A DNA stretch of 64,000 nucleotides from Liquidambar formosana (Eukaryota > Streptophyta > Magnoliopsida > Saxifragales > Altingiaceae): positions 23,327,278 to 23,391,277 of the forward strand of contig CM077824.1 of assembly GCA_039720395.1 (NCBI GenBank). Direction: 5' to 3'. Of this stretch, positions 12,248-24,460 are shown piece by piece (position 1 is the first letter of the stretch; every line of letters starts with the position of its first letter). Below the pieces are notes generated by a model. That model searched no databases. It had not been told where the DNA came from and saw only the letters and a program-made list of their open reading frames with translations. Both the position numbers and the translations under genes were made by a program.

Positions 12248-13905
12248 TGTTGGGAATCGAACAAGAGGGAAAAATACAAAGGCGGAATATAAAAATTTTT
12301 TCTACGATTCCCAATCCCCTGAATCTAACTATGCATAACACAAAATCAAACCCTAACTACAAAGAGGGTTAGAACACTTACAGAATTTTTGTCTTCTCCT
12401 TTTTGCTCCAAGCTTTGATTCCGGACAGCGGTGAATGAGCAGCCCAAGTGTGCTGCCTCCAACGGTATCCACACCTAGCTAGAGCTTCAAGTCCTTTCTT
12501 TCTTCTTCCTTGTTGTTGCTAGAGGTGGAGAAGAGAGAGAGAGAGAAGAGAGCCTCCAAGGGGCTGGACGGCTAGGGTTTATTGTGCAAGCCTATTATGC
12601 CATGTCACACATAAGTGTGACTTATATAGGCAGCCCACTAAAGGGGGCTGGCCATGGGGAAGAAACCCTAATAGGGTTATGTGTAATTACACTTAATTGC
12701 ACATTAACCCCTATTATTTGTATCAAATACAAATAGGCCTATAAAGAACTATTCTTTATTCACTAAAACCCTTTCTCTCATAGACTTTAAAGCCCTTCTT
12801 GCATGATCAGTGTGTGACCCATTGGGTTCACATCATTAAGTAGTAGGAATAGCACGAGGTGTGCACAATGGAACTCTTTCCATTTAGGGTCTAATTGGAA
12901 CTCCTTCCAATTCCCTAATTGATTATAACTCACTTATATCAATTAGGGCTTCTACTAACCATGAGTAACACCTAGCATATGGCTCATGGTGTGGTCCTTA
13001 ATGAGGTGAATAGTCATTTACAAAGAACCCTTCTGTTATAGTTTATAGGTTACAGTTGCATCCTTCCTTCAACACAATGTCTCCAATTGAACTAATAGGA
13101 CATAGAAGTCTGTCAAGTCCCTAGTTCAATTACTTTATACTCATTCATAGATATCAACTCATTGATGAACTCATGAAACTCTTTTCATATTCATCCTACC
13201 ATGGCCATGGATTTAATGAGTTATATTATGAATGCTATATGAGACATTCTCTCTCTTTTTCCTGAGAGTGATGGATCCCTTGTTGATCACTCACATGCCT
13301 TCATACACATAGCAGTAGGGCCAATGAACACCTTTGCAGACCCCTAAATAGGATCTGCACTTAGTGTTATCAAACTTCTAAAGCTACATGCATAAGGCAA
13401 CTATGGTGTCTCAGGTCTAAGGATTACTTGTACCACTATAACAATGAGAAACTGATTGACAGGCAGGATAAAACTCCATTCAGTTTATCTCATATCTTTG
13501 GTCACATTCAGTGTACCTATTCTTATAATAGGCACCCACTTGTTGGTTGTAGTGTCTCCACACAAATAGCTTGAGACTAGCTATCCTCCTATAGAGTCAA
13601 CCTAACAAGTGCTAGTCCTATGGTTCATTACTGTCCATCATAGTGAACCTTCAACTAGGAATGCTTAAGGAGTTTAGTACAGAGATATATCTATAGCCTC
13701 AAAATTACAACTCTTTGTAATTCCATATTCTCAACTCTAACTCCATGGACATATTATGTAAATATAAATGATGCATATAAACATAATAGAATAAGCCCTT
13801 TTATTAAATCAATAATAAATGTGACATACATAAATGAAATCAAATGATTGTTCCTAATCCCTAAACAATCATCTCTATGATTGGCTCTAGGGCATAATCC
13901 TAACA
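12248..13905 (-). repeat. 3' LTR of the copia element
   Basis: 1658 bp, six substitutions from the partner LTR. The PPT-like AAGTGGGAGAT (minus strand) lies immediately inside, at about 13906-13916. Confidence 0.95.
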
Positions 13906-16500
13906 ATCTCCCACTTGCACTAAAGCCAATCGACCATGTATCGCATACCTATCTTCTCAAGATGTTGGTCTTAGACATAACCAATTATGTTTTAAAGCTT
14001 TAGTCAGTAGGTCTACAAAAACTTATGTAGATAATATCTTCTGTAATGTATCTATTACCTCTTCCAATGATTCCTCTAATCACTTGGAATTGTCACTCTA
14101 TGAGTTTGGACTTTTGATGAGACCGTGATTCCTATACTTGAGCTATAGACCCATTGTTGTCACAAAACAAGGTGTGGGCAACTCAATGGAAGGAACAACT
14201 CTAAGTTCTAAATGAACTTATAGATCCAAACAGTCTCCTAGACAATGTGACAATTAATTCACCCTTAATAATGGAATCCACTGTATCTTTCATACAGTTC
14301 TTCCATTAAGTATTTCACCAACTAAAGTGAATATAAAATATACCCCGTATGGATTATATCCAAATCCATATACCCATCTACTATGAGTTTACAATTTCCA
14401 TATACAATCCAATATTCCAAATTTGAATTGATTGATAACTATTTGTAACAATTACAACATAATAGATATCAGGTTCAATACATAGTGTAAAATAAGGCTT
14501 CTTAACACTTTAAGAATCTTACTTGTGTTATCCTAGGGCACATGCCCTTGAATAATGAATTCTTATCTGAAGTAAATCAGACCTCCCTTAGAATTCTCCA
14601 TGTTGAACTCCTTCAACATTTCAACTATGTTTGATGATTTGGAGATACTTAGCAATCTATATGATCCATCTCTATAGATCTTATTGGATGCTTTTGCCAA
14701 ATCTTTCATGAATTAGTTTTTCTCCAAAAACTAAAACTTTACATTAGATAACATTCATATATCATTCATAATGATTATGATGTCATCCATACTTAGGATA
14801 AAGAAAAACGATCGCACTCCCACTAACCTTTTATACACTCATGGTCCATCTATACAATGAGAGAAATCAAACAATTTGATTACCTCAACTTTATAGATGT
14901 TCTAATTATGAGAACCTTGTAGTCTATTAATAGACTTCTATAACTTACACACTTTTATGGTTTTTCACCATTTGATATAACATCTTTATATCCTTTTTGA
15001 CATATCTTATATTCAAAATGTGTGTTTATAGATAACAAGATCCAAATGGATTTCAGCATAACTATTATCAAACAAGTTTCTTTATAGACAACTTTTTGCC
15101 TATGTTGAAAACATTCTTAAATAGCCAAGCCTTTTAGGTCTCTACCTGTCCATATTGGATTTAATGACTCTTAGTCATTTCTCAAGTTGATGTCAAACAT
15201 CGCCTAATCATAATCAATAGGATTATCTTGGTGATCTTTATCACCAAAGAACAATTCTTTCACATTCTAATGGAGATACAATATCTCTCTTATGTTAAAG
15301 AAATATCCAATTTGATCTATGAAAAGAATGTGGTGTAATTAAAGGTTTTGCCTCAATAGGGGCAAGGGTTGGATTTTTGTTGGTTTGTGGCTTTACAAAC
15401 AATTCTGTAAATTCTATCTACTTTTGCATCTTTCTTGAATGAACTCTTTCTCAAGAAAATCCAGCAATCATCCTAATGGACAACTTTTGTTCATTAGAGT
15501 AATAGAAATACTATCCCAACCACTTTTAGGATATACCACAATTCAACACTTACTTGACCTTATTTCCAGATTGTCTACATTATGTTTCCAGACAAACGTA
15601 ACACAAGCCCAAGCCTTAACTTCTTTAAGTTGGGTTTCTTCCCATATCATATCTGATATAATTGGGACAAAACTGGAGTGAACCCTAAATTATCAATATG
15701 TAGCAATTTTAAGGTATATCCTAGATGGATACATTAGTAAAACTCATCATGGATCAAACCTTATCTTAATAGGGTTCAATTCGTTCTCTTAGATCCACCA
15801 TTGAGCTATGGTATTCTAAGATGAGTCTACTATAATTGAATGCATGCTCTACATGACTGTATACATCACAATGTATAGTCAAATTATAAATGTAACTCAT
15901 TCACTTCACCAAGTAAAATATGGGTTTGGTCATCTCATAACCAAGTCATAATCGTTACATTTAAATGAGAGTCTCTACATCTCTTGTATTCTCGGAATAC
16001 GTTGCATTCGCTCTAATTAGTCATTTAAATTCGGAAATCAAATTTCTAGAATGTCTTAAATGACTTAGTTAAGAAATAAGTTCCCAAAATTAATCTAGCA
16101 ACTCTTGCTCTATTAAAATTTTTAAAGGTAACTTATTATCTACTTAACTTTCTGCTTCGATTTAGATTATACCAGAATCCAAAAACCAAGAAGCAAAACT
16201 AACCAACAATTTAGTTTAGAGCATGAACCAAAACTTCAAAAGTTTGGTTCTTCTAGGAAGACTGATACTTTATCAAGTTCCCTTTACAATACCTTATATT
16301 TACTACAAAATAATTATATTTCTTTGTCTTTGACTTTTCAAGACTTGCTTTCCTCTATGCTTCCATTTTAAATCACATCTAGCTTCTCAAGCTATTCTAT
16401 GTGATTAATCATTTTTCAAAAGAATGATTATTAATAAACAACTTTTATTACATCCTAGTCCAGAAGAAGTCCTTTATAACTACTATACTTTATAGTATTA
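13906..16500 (-). pseudogene. degenerate copia pol (RT and RNase H) remnants
   Basis: On the minus strand, about 13990-14030 reads VDLLTKAL, the usual end of copia RNase H (compare ADPLTK). About 14775-14800 reads MDDIIIIMND, matching the copia YVDDI-LI-ND catalytic region with the Tyr lost. Between them KIYRDGS, LSISKSSNIVEMLKEFNMEN matches the copia RT-to-RNase H stretch. Stops and frame changes are frequent, so no protein can be made. Integrase is expected upstream (higher coordinates) but I cannot point to clear motifs. Confidence 0.75.
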
Positions 16501-19500
16501 TTTTACTCACTATACAACCTTTGTATGTGATGTAGGACATCAAAGGCACTTGCATTGACTAATTTTGCTTCTGAAGCTCATTAGTCATAAATACTATCAT
16601 ATAGTATGGCAACAAGATGCCAATTGCGCATAGTGTCTTTTTTTTCTTAGGATGTTTTATGGAGGGCCTTTAATAAAAGGCCTAATAGCATATAAACAAT
16701 CTTTTGAAATTGAGAACAATTCTCAATTTCCTAAGTCTCAATCAAAGAAATCGGGTTTAGTCAAACTATCAATATCCTATATTAGGAAATAGGGGTTTTG
16801 AGGTGAGTAATTAGGTAATCTACATAAACAAAGAATTAGATTTCATTTTTATCCATAATGATTGGGTCTTTAATCATATGGTACCTCCCACTATTTTATC
16901 AAATTCCATACACCCTCTAATGGAATTCGGGAATCTCATTCCTAATGGGGATTGGGGTCCCACTGTGACTTAGAAGCCTCACATGTTAGTTTCTTGACTT
17001 CTAACCCACAATAAGAAGACAACTCTTTGTCTATTGCTTCATAAGCAAGTTCCAATCATTTTGCCTCTAGGGAACATACACCTCACATGTTAGTTTCTTG
17101 GAATACTTCCCTAGTTAAGTTAAACCCATCATTCACACAGGTATGTTTCGCCAAATATATACCTCACATGTTAGTTTCTTGGTATATACCAGTTTAGGCA
17201 CCCCATGATATCTCATATGTGATAGTTTCAAGTAATGTCTTTAACATGGGTAGCTCCTACATGTCTGCAGCCAGGTACCCACATTAAGGGACGTTAGATG
17301 ATCCTATAATGATGGAAGGCAATGAAGAATTCATTCCCTAATGACTTCTCCATTTTCAACTTAATATTAAATAAGAGGGGTTTTAAAGGGTCTCATCAAA
17401 TTAACATGCATCCTATGTATCAAAATTTAAACATATAAATTGTGCTATTTATAATCATACATCTCATGCTATTATAAATCATACATCGCATGCTATTATA
17501 TATCAACATATATAAAGTACCATATTTTGATATTAGTCCCTAAGTGAATAGGTAACATATACCAAACTATGGTATTGGAGCTAATACAATTATCTCATAA
17601 ATTTAAGCTCCCACTATGATGATTATGGACTTTGAGAGGATTCAATCCAAGCCAATAGATTGAATCCAAGGTCTAATTAGGTGGGTGTAGGTGATCGTAA
17701 AATAAACCATTCGTAACATGCATGCTTTCTTGAAACACTTCTCTAAGCTTTCAAGTCCTTCAAACTGCTCCCTTGGCTTGATGGTCTCCACCATTGGCTT
17801 GTTGGGCTCTATCATGCTCCTTTGGGTCCACCATGCTCCTTAGTGCGCTCTCGATTACATAACATTTACATAATTTAAAGAAAGGGATACATAAGGGGAA
17901 TGTGGGGTACATAAGAGAATGATAGAGAAAGAGGGAGAGGGAAGGTGGCATGCAAGCCCCAAATAAATTACATCACCTTAATAAAATTACAACTCTTGTA
18001 AATAATAACATCCCATTCATAAGACGGCCAATCACAATTGGTTTAAAGGGTATAGTCCATAATCATCATCCAAGCACATACATACAATCTCATTGCATAA
18101 TGTAAAGAAAAACTGTAAGCATTAAAACATATGGGCATTATGGTAATTCTCTTGAATGATTTACATTAATCTCATTAATGCATCCTAATCTTATTAGGTT
18201 TTAACAAAAATATCCAGAATTAAATAAAGTCTTAACATTTAAGACATTACAGTTTCAATTAATCAAATTAATTTAAAACATGTAAAGTTTCCTAAAATAA
18301 CTCTAATATCCAATATTAGGGTTTCCTTAATTAAACAAAACAATTTCATTTAATTAAGAATTTCCAGATTTTAATTTAATCCCTAATTGTGTTTTAAACC
18401 ATTTAAAACATTATAAAATTAATCAATATTAATTAAATAATTAATATAGGAATTAAATAAAATCATTAAAATGATGAATTAGTGTATTAGGGTTTCCTAA
18501 AACCCTAAACCCTAAATGCATAACCCTAAACCCTAAATGCAAGCCCTAATCATTAAATGCCTTATGATTGGTCATTTAATGTCCAATCATTAAAACCCTA
18601 GGTTCATACGGTATTTAATAAAAGGGATTAGGGTTTAATTAATGCCAAATAGGGTATTTATTACCCTTAATTAATTACACTAATTAGGGTTATCCAAAAA
18701 CCCTAACCCTAGACATCATTAATGGTATTAATTATGCCCTAACAATCAATAACCATGATTGGTCATTTAATGACCAATCATTAACTCTTAATTAAGGTAA
18801 TTAATATTCCAATTAGGGTTTTAATTAATGCCATAATGAAATTAGGGTTTCATCATTAACTCAAAATTAGGGTTTCATCCTTAACTCTATGCAGCCGTCA
18901 CTACCAGGGGGCTGCCTGAGCTTGGCTAGGCTGCCATGGCCACCAACGGCTGTGGGAGGCCATGGCCAGTCATGGGAGAACATCCTAGGGGTGTGGGACA
19001 AGCCCTTGGACACGTGAGAAGTGGTGGAAGTGGCTGTCATCATCAAGAACAATCAGGGTTTCCAAAACCCATTGCTGGAGCCATTGTTACAGACCTTGAA
19101 AGTCACAATAGCTTCTAAATCCTTATCAATTCGACTCCTCCATTGGAACCAGCTTTTGTATCATGTCCCTACATGAAATACTAAGCTAATAGAAGAGGTT
19201 TGGATGATCAGATCATCACCAATTGTTCTAAACAATTAAAACAACAGTAGGCTGCCCAGAATTTGACAGCACACTGTCCATAGTCAGAAATTGATTTAAA
19301 ACCCAGCAAGATGAATGAATTAGGCTACCAAACGAATTTTCCCAGTATCCTACATGTCTTAGGAAACTAATGCAATTGGTTTCATGCAATTTGGAGTTCC
19401 CTAACTCAAGTTCTAATCAAAACTCCATTGATGACTTTTCTGCAGAGAAAATCTGCTATGCTGTTCATGAAAAATTTTCAAACTTTTTGAATCTTTTTCC

Positions 19501-20271
19501 ATCAAAACCTTTTTGAAACTTAAAGAAAATCATATACACATGATATATAATGATCCTACAATGATCTTCCGTCATAAATACAGCAGCTTTAATTAGAATT
19601 AATTGCAAGAACCCTAGGGTTCTAAAACCCAGATTCAGCCTCCATGGTGTTCTTCTCCTTCTTCCTTCTGTTCTAGCATCTTAATCCAATTATGATGCAT
19701 CTAAATGCTTGGGAACCTTTCCCTACCATGTCTAGAACATAACCCAAGTGGTGGCAACCATTGCCATGCCTTTGATCTCCATCAATAACTCAAAGTTGTG
19801 GTTATTGCATCATTCCCGAGCAAAACTGTCTTTCCAGACAGCCTGTAGTAAAAAATTCATAACTTTCACTACAGAACTCGGATTGACGCACCGTTTGTTG
19901 GGTTGGAAAGCTTATTCAAAGAGCTTTCTAACCATATATGGCTCGAAAATTTTGGAGAAGAACTCTGAATTCGGCAGGCAAAACAAGATGACGGTTTTTC
20001 ATGGCAACCATGAAAACTGTTCATAACAGTTTTATAAAACCCTAGTTTCCTTATTCTTCTTCTCCAAACTCAAACCCTATGCAACCTATTGCATCCATGG
20101 CTACACTTAACCATCAATTAGAAGAGGAGTAGAAGAGAATTGACCTAGGGTTCCAAACCCTAGGTTCAGCCATGGAGGAAAACCAATTATGCAGAAAAAT
20201 TTTCCAGATTTTTGAATCATTCAACTACACCATAATTACTAGCCCATATGTATTTTGTATTATGCATAATC
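16501..20271 (-). other. copia interior, gag and leader side; no readable gene
   Basis: No long ORF is present. The 20-mer CCTCACATGTTAGTTTCTTG occurs three times (about 16977, 17081, 17162). A short telomere-like CCCTAAA cluster lies at 18501-18540. The region rich in AACCCTA words and ATTAATTA runs (18200-18900) looks untranslated. A gag gene should lie here in an intact element but is not recognisable. Confidence 0.6.
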
Positions 20272-20287
20272 ATGGCTCTGATACCAC
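20272..20287 (-). promoter_or_regulatory. PBS of the copia element
   Basis: Minus-strand TGGTATCAGAGCCATG directly next to the LTR that ends at 20288. The TGGTATCAGAGC core is the standard complement of plant initiator tRNA-Met. Confidence 0.9.
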
Positions 20288-21945
20288 TGTTGGGAATCGA
20301 ACAAGAGGGAAAAATACAAAGGCGGAATATAAAAATTTTTTCTACGATTCCCAATCCCATGAATCTAACTATGCATAACACAAAATCAAACCCTAACTAC
20401 AAAGAGGGTTAGAACACTTACAGAATTTTTGTCTTCTCCTTTTTGCTCCAAGCTTTGATTCCGGACAGCGGTGAATGAGCAGCCCAAGTGTGCTGCCTCC
20501 AACGGTATCCACACCTAGCTAGAGCTTCAAGTCCTTTCTTTCTTCTTCCTTGTTGTTGCTAGAGGTGGAGAAGAGAGAGAGAGAGAAGAGAGCCTCCAAG
20601 GGGCTGGACGGCTAGGGTTTATTGTGCAAGCCTATTATGCCATGTCACACATAAGTGTGACTTATATAGGCAGCCCACTAAAGGGGGCTGGCCATGGGGA
20701 AGAAACCCTAATAGGGTTATGTGTAATTACACTTAATTGCACATTAACCCCTATTATTTGTATCAAATACAAATAGGCCTATAAAGAACTATTCTTTATT
20801 CACTAAAACCCTTTCTCTCATAGACTTTAAAGCCCTTCTTGCATGATCAGTGTGTGACCCATTGGGTTCACATCATTAAGTAGTAGGAATAGCACGAGGT
20901 GTGCACAATGGAACTCTTTCCATTTAGGGTCTAATTGGAACTCCTTCCAATTCCCTAATTGATTATAACTCACTTATATCAATTAGGGCTTCTACTAACC
21001 ATGAGTAACACCTAGCATATGGCTCATGGTGTGGTCCTTAATGAGGTGAATAGTCATTTACAAAGAACCCTTCTGTTATAGTTTATAGGTTACAATTGCA
21101 TCCTTCCTTCAACACAATGTCTCCAATTGAACTAATAGGACATGGAAGTCTGTCAAGTCCCTAGTTCAATTACTTTATACTCATTCATAGATATCAACTC
21201 ATTGATGAACTCATGAAACTCTTTTCATATTCATCCTACCATGGCCATGGATTTAATGAGTTATATTATGAATGCTATATGAGACATTCTCTCTCTTTTT
21301 CCTGAGAGTGATGGATCCCTTGTTGATCACTCACATGCCTTCATACACATAGCAGTAGGGCCAATGAACACCTTTGCAGACCCCTGAATAGGATCTGCAC
21401 TTAGTGTTATCAAACTTCTAAAGCTACATGCATAAGGCAACTATGGTGTCTCAGGTCTAAGGATTACTTGTACCACTATAACAATGAGAAACTGATTGAC
21501 AGGCAGGATAAAACTCCATTCAGTTTATCTCATATCTTTAGTCACATTCAGTGTACCTATTCTTATAATAGGCACCCACTTGTTGGTTGTAGTGTCTCCA
21601 CACAAATAACTTGAGACTAGCTATCCTCCTATAGAGTCAACCTAACAAGTGCTAGTCCTATGGTTCATTACTGTCCATCATAGTGAACCTTCAACTAGGA
21701 ATGCTTAAGGAGTTTAGTACAGAGATATATCTATAGCCTCAAAATTACAACTCTTTGTAATTCCATATTCTCAACTCTAACTCCATGGACATATTATGTA
21801 AATATAAATGATGCATATAAACATAATAGAATAAGCCCTTTTATTAAATCAATAATAAATGTGACATACATAAATGAAATCAAATGATTGTTCCTAATCC
21901 CTAAACAATCATCTCTATGATTGGCTCTAGGGCATAATCCTAACA
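20288..21945 (-). repeat. 5' LTR of the copia element
   Basis: 1658 bp; starts TGTTAGGATTATG and ends CCCAACA in minus orientation. It contains TATATAAG close to a perfect hairpin GTCACAC-TTAT-GTGTGAC. Confidence 0.95.
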
Positions 21946-24142
21946 AGTTCCCCCACGGTAAGGTGCGCCACTTTTGTTATACTTAACGGTCACCGAAACC
22001 GCGACGGGAGCTATGTTAGCTCAATATCTTGAAGGGTCTACAAAGGAAAATGCCATTTATTACTTAAGCAAGAAAATGACAGACTATGAAGTGAAGTACA
22101 ATGCAATTGAAAAGGCTTGTGTGGCACTAGTATGGGCGACGCAGAAACTCCGGCACTACATGATGTCCTTCGAAGTGTTCTTGATAAGTCGCATGGACCC
22201 GTTGAAGTACCTGGTAGAAAGGCCAGTATTGTCATTCAGAACTGCTCGATGGTCAATTCTCCTCAATGAATTCGACATCAAGTACGTGAATCAGAAGTCT
22301 ATCAAGGGAAGCGTCATCGCAGACTACCTAGCCAGCTGTCCGGTGTCATCATCTGCTCCGTTCAACGATCAATTCCTAGATGAGGACGTGCTAGAGATTG
22401 GTAGAAAAACTTGGAGAGTATACTTCGATGGGGCAGCCAATAAGAAAGGTTATGGGATAGGAGTCCTGCTGGTCTCACCCGAAGAGGCATTTACACCGTT
22501 GGCGGTCAAGTTGGGGTTCGAAGCCACCAACAACATTGCTGAGTATGAGGCCTGTATCCTAGCACTGGAAGCGGCACTTGAATTGGGGATCAAAGAATTA
22601 GAAGTGTTCGGGGACTCGGCGCTAATCATTTGTCAGATAAAAGGGGAATGGAAAACTCGAGATGAGAAGCTGCTACCCTACCATGCCTACCTGGAAGCTC
22701 TAACCAAGGAGTTCTCAGAGATAGAATTGAACTACCTTTCAAGGAACAAGAACCAGTTCGCCGATGCCTTGGCGACCCTAGCATCCATGGTGGAGATACC
22801 TGAAGAGGGAAATGTGAAGCCGTTGGTGATAGAATGCCGAGACAAGCCTGTGTACTGTTGTGCAATCCGAGGAGGAGAGGTAAATGATGGCCGTCCGTGG
22901 TTCCATGACATAAAGAAGTTCATTGAAGAAAGGGAATACCCAGAAGGAGCATCTCGTATCGATAGAAAAACCCTAAGGCGGTTGGCGAGTCATTATGTAC
23001 TTTGTGGAGGAAAGCTATATCGGAGATCATACGACGGGATCCACCTGCTGTGTGTCACCGAGGAGGAAGCCGAGCATCTGATTAAAGAAATCCATGAAGG
23101 GACAGGGGCTCCGCATATGAATGGCTATATGTTAGCTAAGAAAATCATGAGGCTAGGCTATTACTGGTCTACCATGGAAAGGGACTGCCATGCACATGTC
23201 AAGAAGTGCCACAAATGCCAACTGTTCGCCAGTGGACAACATTTGCCTTCTATGCCTTTAACAAGTATGTCGTCACCATGGCCATTCGCGGTATGGGGGA
23301 TAGATATCATCGGACAGATCAAGCCAAAGGCGTCAAATGGGCATGAATACATCCTGGTTGCCATCGATTACTTCACTAAATGGGTGGAAGCAGCATCCTT
23401 CAAGACCTTGAATTCCAAGAAGGTAGCACAGTTCATACAGCACAGCATCATCTATCGATATGGGGTACCGCATGAAGTTATCTCAGACAATGGCCAGCAC
23501 TTTCAGAAAGAAACCCATGAGCTCTTGCAAAAGTATGGCATAGCCCACCATCTGTCGTCACCATACCGTCCTCAGACTAATAGAGCGGTGGAAGCAACTA
23601 ACAAGAACATCAAGAAGATACTACAGAAGACTGCGGACTCACACACAGACTGGCATGAGAAGTTGCCATTGGCTCTATGGGGTTACAGAACATCAATAAG
23701 GTCGTCAACAGGGGCTACCCCTTATTCTCTAGTTTATGGAATGGAGGCCGTGTTGCCAGTTGAATTAGAGGTTCCTTCATTAAGGGTTGCTGTGGCGAGC
23801 CAGATAGCAGAAGTGGATTGGGTTAAGAGCCGTTATGACGAGTTAGCTTTACTCGATGAAAGGCGGTTAAGGGCGCTGTATCATGTTCAAGGGTATCAAC
23901 GGAGAGTTGCCAGAGCATTCAACAAGCATGTCAAAGATCGAGGTCTAAAGAAAGGGGATGTAGTACTGAAAGAAATCAGAGCTCCAGTGTTCGATCCGCG
24001 GGGAAAATTCAAGCCAAGTTGGGGTGGGCCATACATTATCAAAGAGATATTGCCAGTAGGGGCTGTTCGCCTCATGGATTTAGATGGAATTGAGTTCGCT
24101 CGTCCAACTAATTTGGATCAATTGAAGAAATATCATGTTTGA
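21946..24142 (+). pseudogene. pol part 2 of element 1: RNase H, second RNase H, integrase
   Basis: It continues the pol frame after the copia insertion. A TAA at 21959-21961 breaks it; downstream the frame is open to 24142. Order: RT-linked RNase H (TVTETATGAML, IYYLSKKMTDYE, KLRHYM), then a second RNase H with YFDGAANKKGYGIGV, EYEACILALEAALELG, VFGDSALI and NQFADALA, whose presence marks the Tat lineage. Integrase follows: an HHCC zinc finger (HEGTGAPHMNGY, CHKCQLF) and catalytic D-D-E in WGIDIIG, SDNGQHF and AVEATNKN. A C-terminal GGPYIIKE module ends in DQLKKYHV. There is no chromodomain. These three enzyme domains are undamaged in this copy. Confidence 0.93.
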
Positions 24143-24460
24143 AGCCTGCTAGGTTGAAAACCCGTAAGGGCGGCCTAGGCAAAAGTTAAGGCATAAGAAC
24201 TACGTAAGACCTGATTCTCCATTCAAAAACAAAAAAAAAAAAAAAACAAAAAAAAAAAAGAAGGAAAAAAAAAAAAACCATGGAGATATGTAGGCAACCC
24301 ATAAAGTTACCTTGGGTGCGGTCTAAATCAAACAAGAAAATCCCAAGTTTGATTTATTATTGGCAATTTATTCAAAACTAAAATTGATTGACATAGCAAT
24401 TCATTGGTATTAAGTAAAAGAACTATAAATATGCCATAAATATCCTATTCTATTGAGTCT
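24143..24460 (+). other. post-pol spacer with A-rich tract
   Basis: AACCCGTAAGGGCGGCCTAG is followed by an A-rich tract (about 24228-24278) and then a conserved stretch with TATGTAGGC and GTTACCTTGGGTGCGGTC. The same order occurs after pol of element 2. On the minus strand this is the 3' flank of the antisense gene. Confidence 0.6.

Larger units (their letters stand above)
12248..21945 (-). mobile_element. Ty1/copia LTR retrotransposon inserted in RT of element 1
   Basis: Two 1658-bp LTRs (12248-13905 and 20288-21945) begin TGTTAGGATTATG and end CCCAACA on the minus strand. The 5-bp duplication AGTTC is at 12243-12247 and 21946-21950. The minus-strand PBS TGGTATCAGAGCCATG abuts the right LTR, as for initiator tRNA-Met priming, and a purine tract GTGGGAGAT abuts the left LTR. 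The LTRs differ at only 6 positions, yet the 6.4-kb interior has no long ORF. Degenerate copia RT and RNase H remnants are readable on the minus strand. Confidence 0.95.

Noticed and set aside
18501..18540. Telomere-like CCCTAAA cluster
   Set aside because: Only a few units mixed with CCCTAAATGCA inside the copia interior; not a telomere or interstitial telomere tract.
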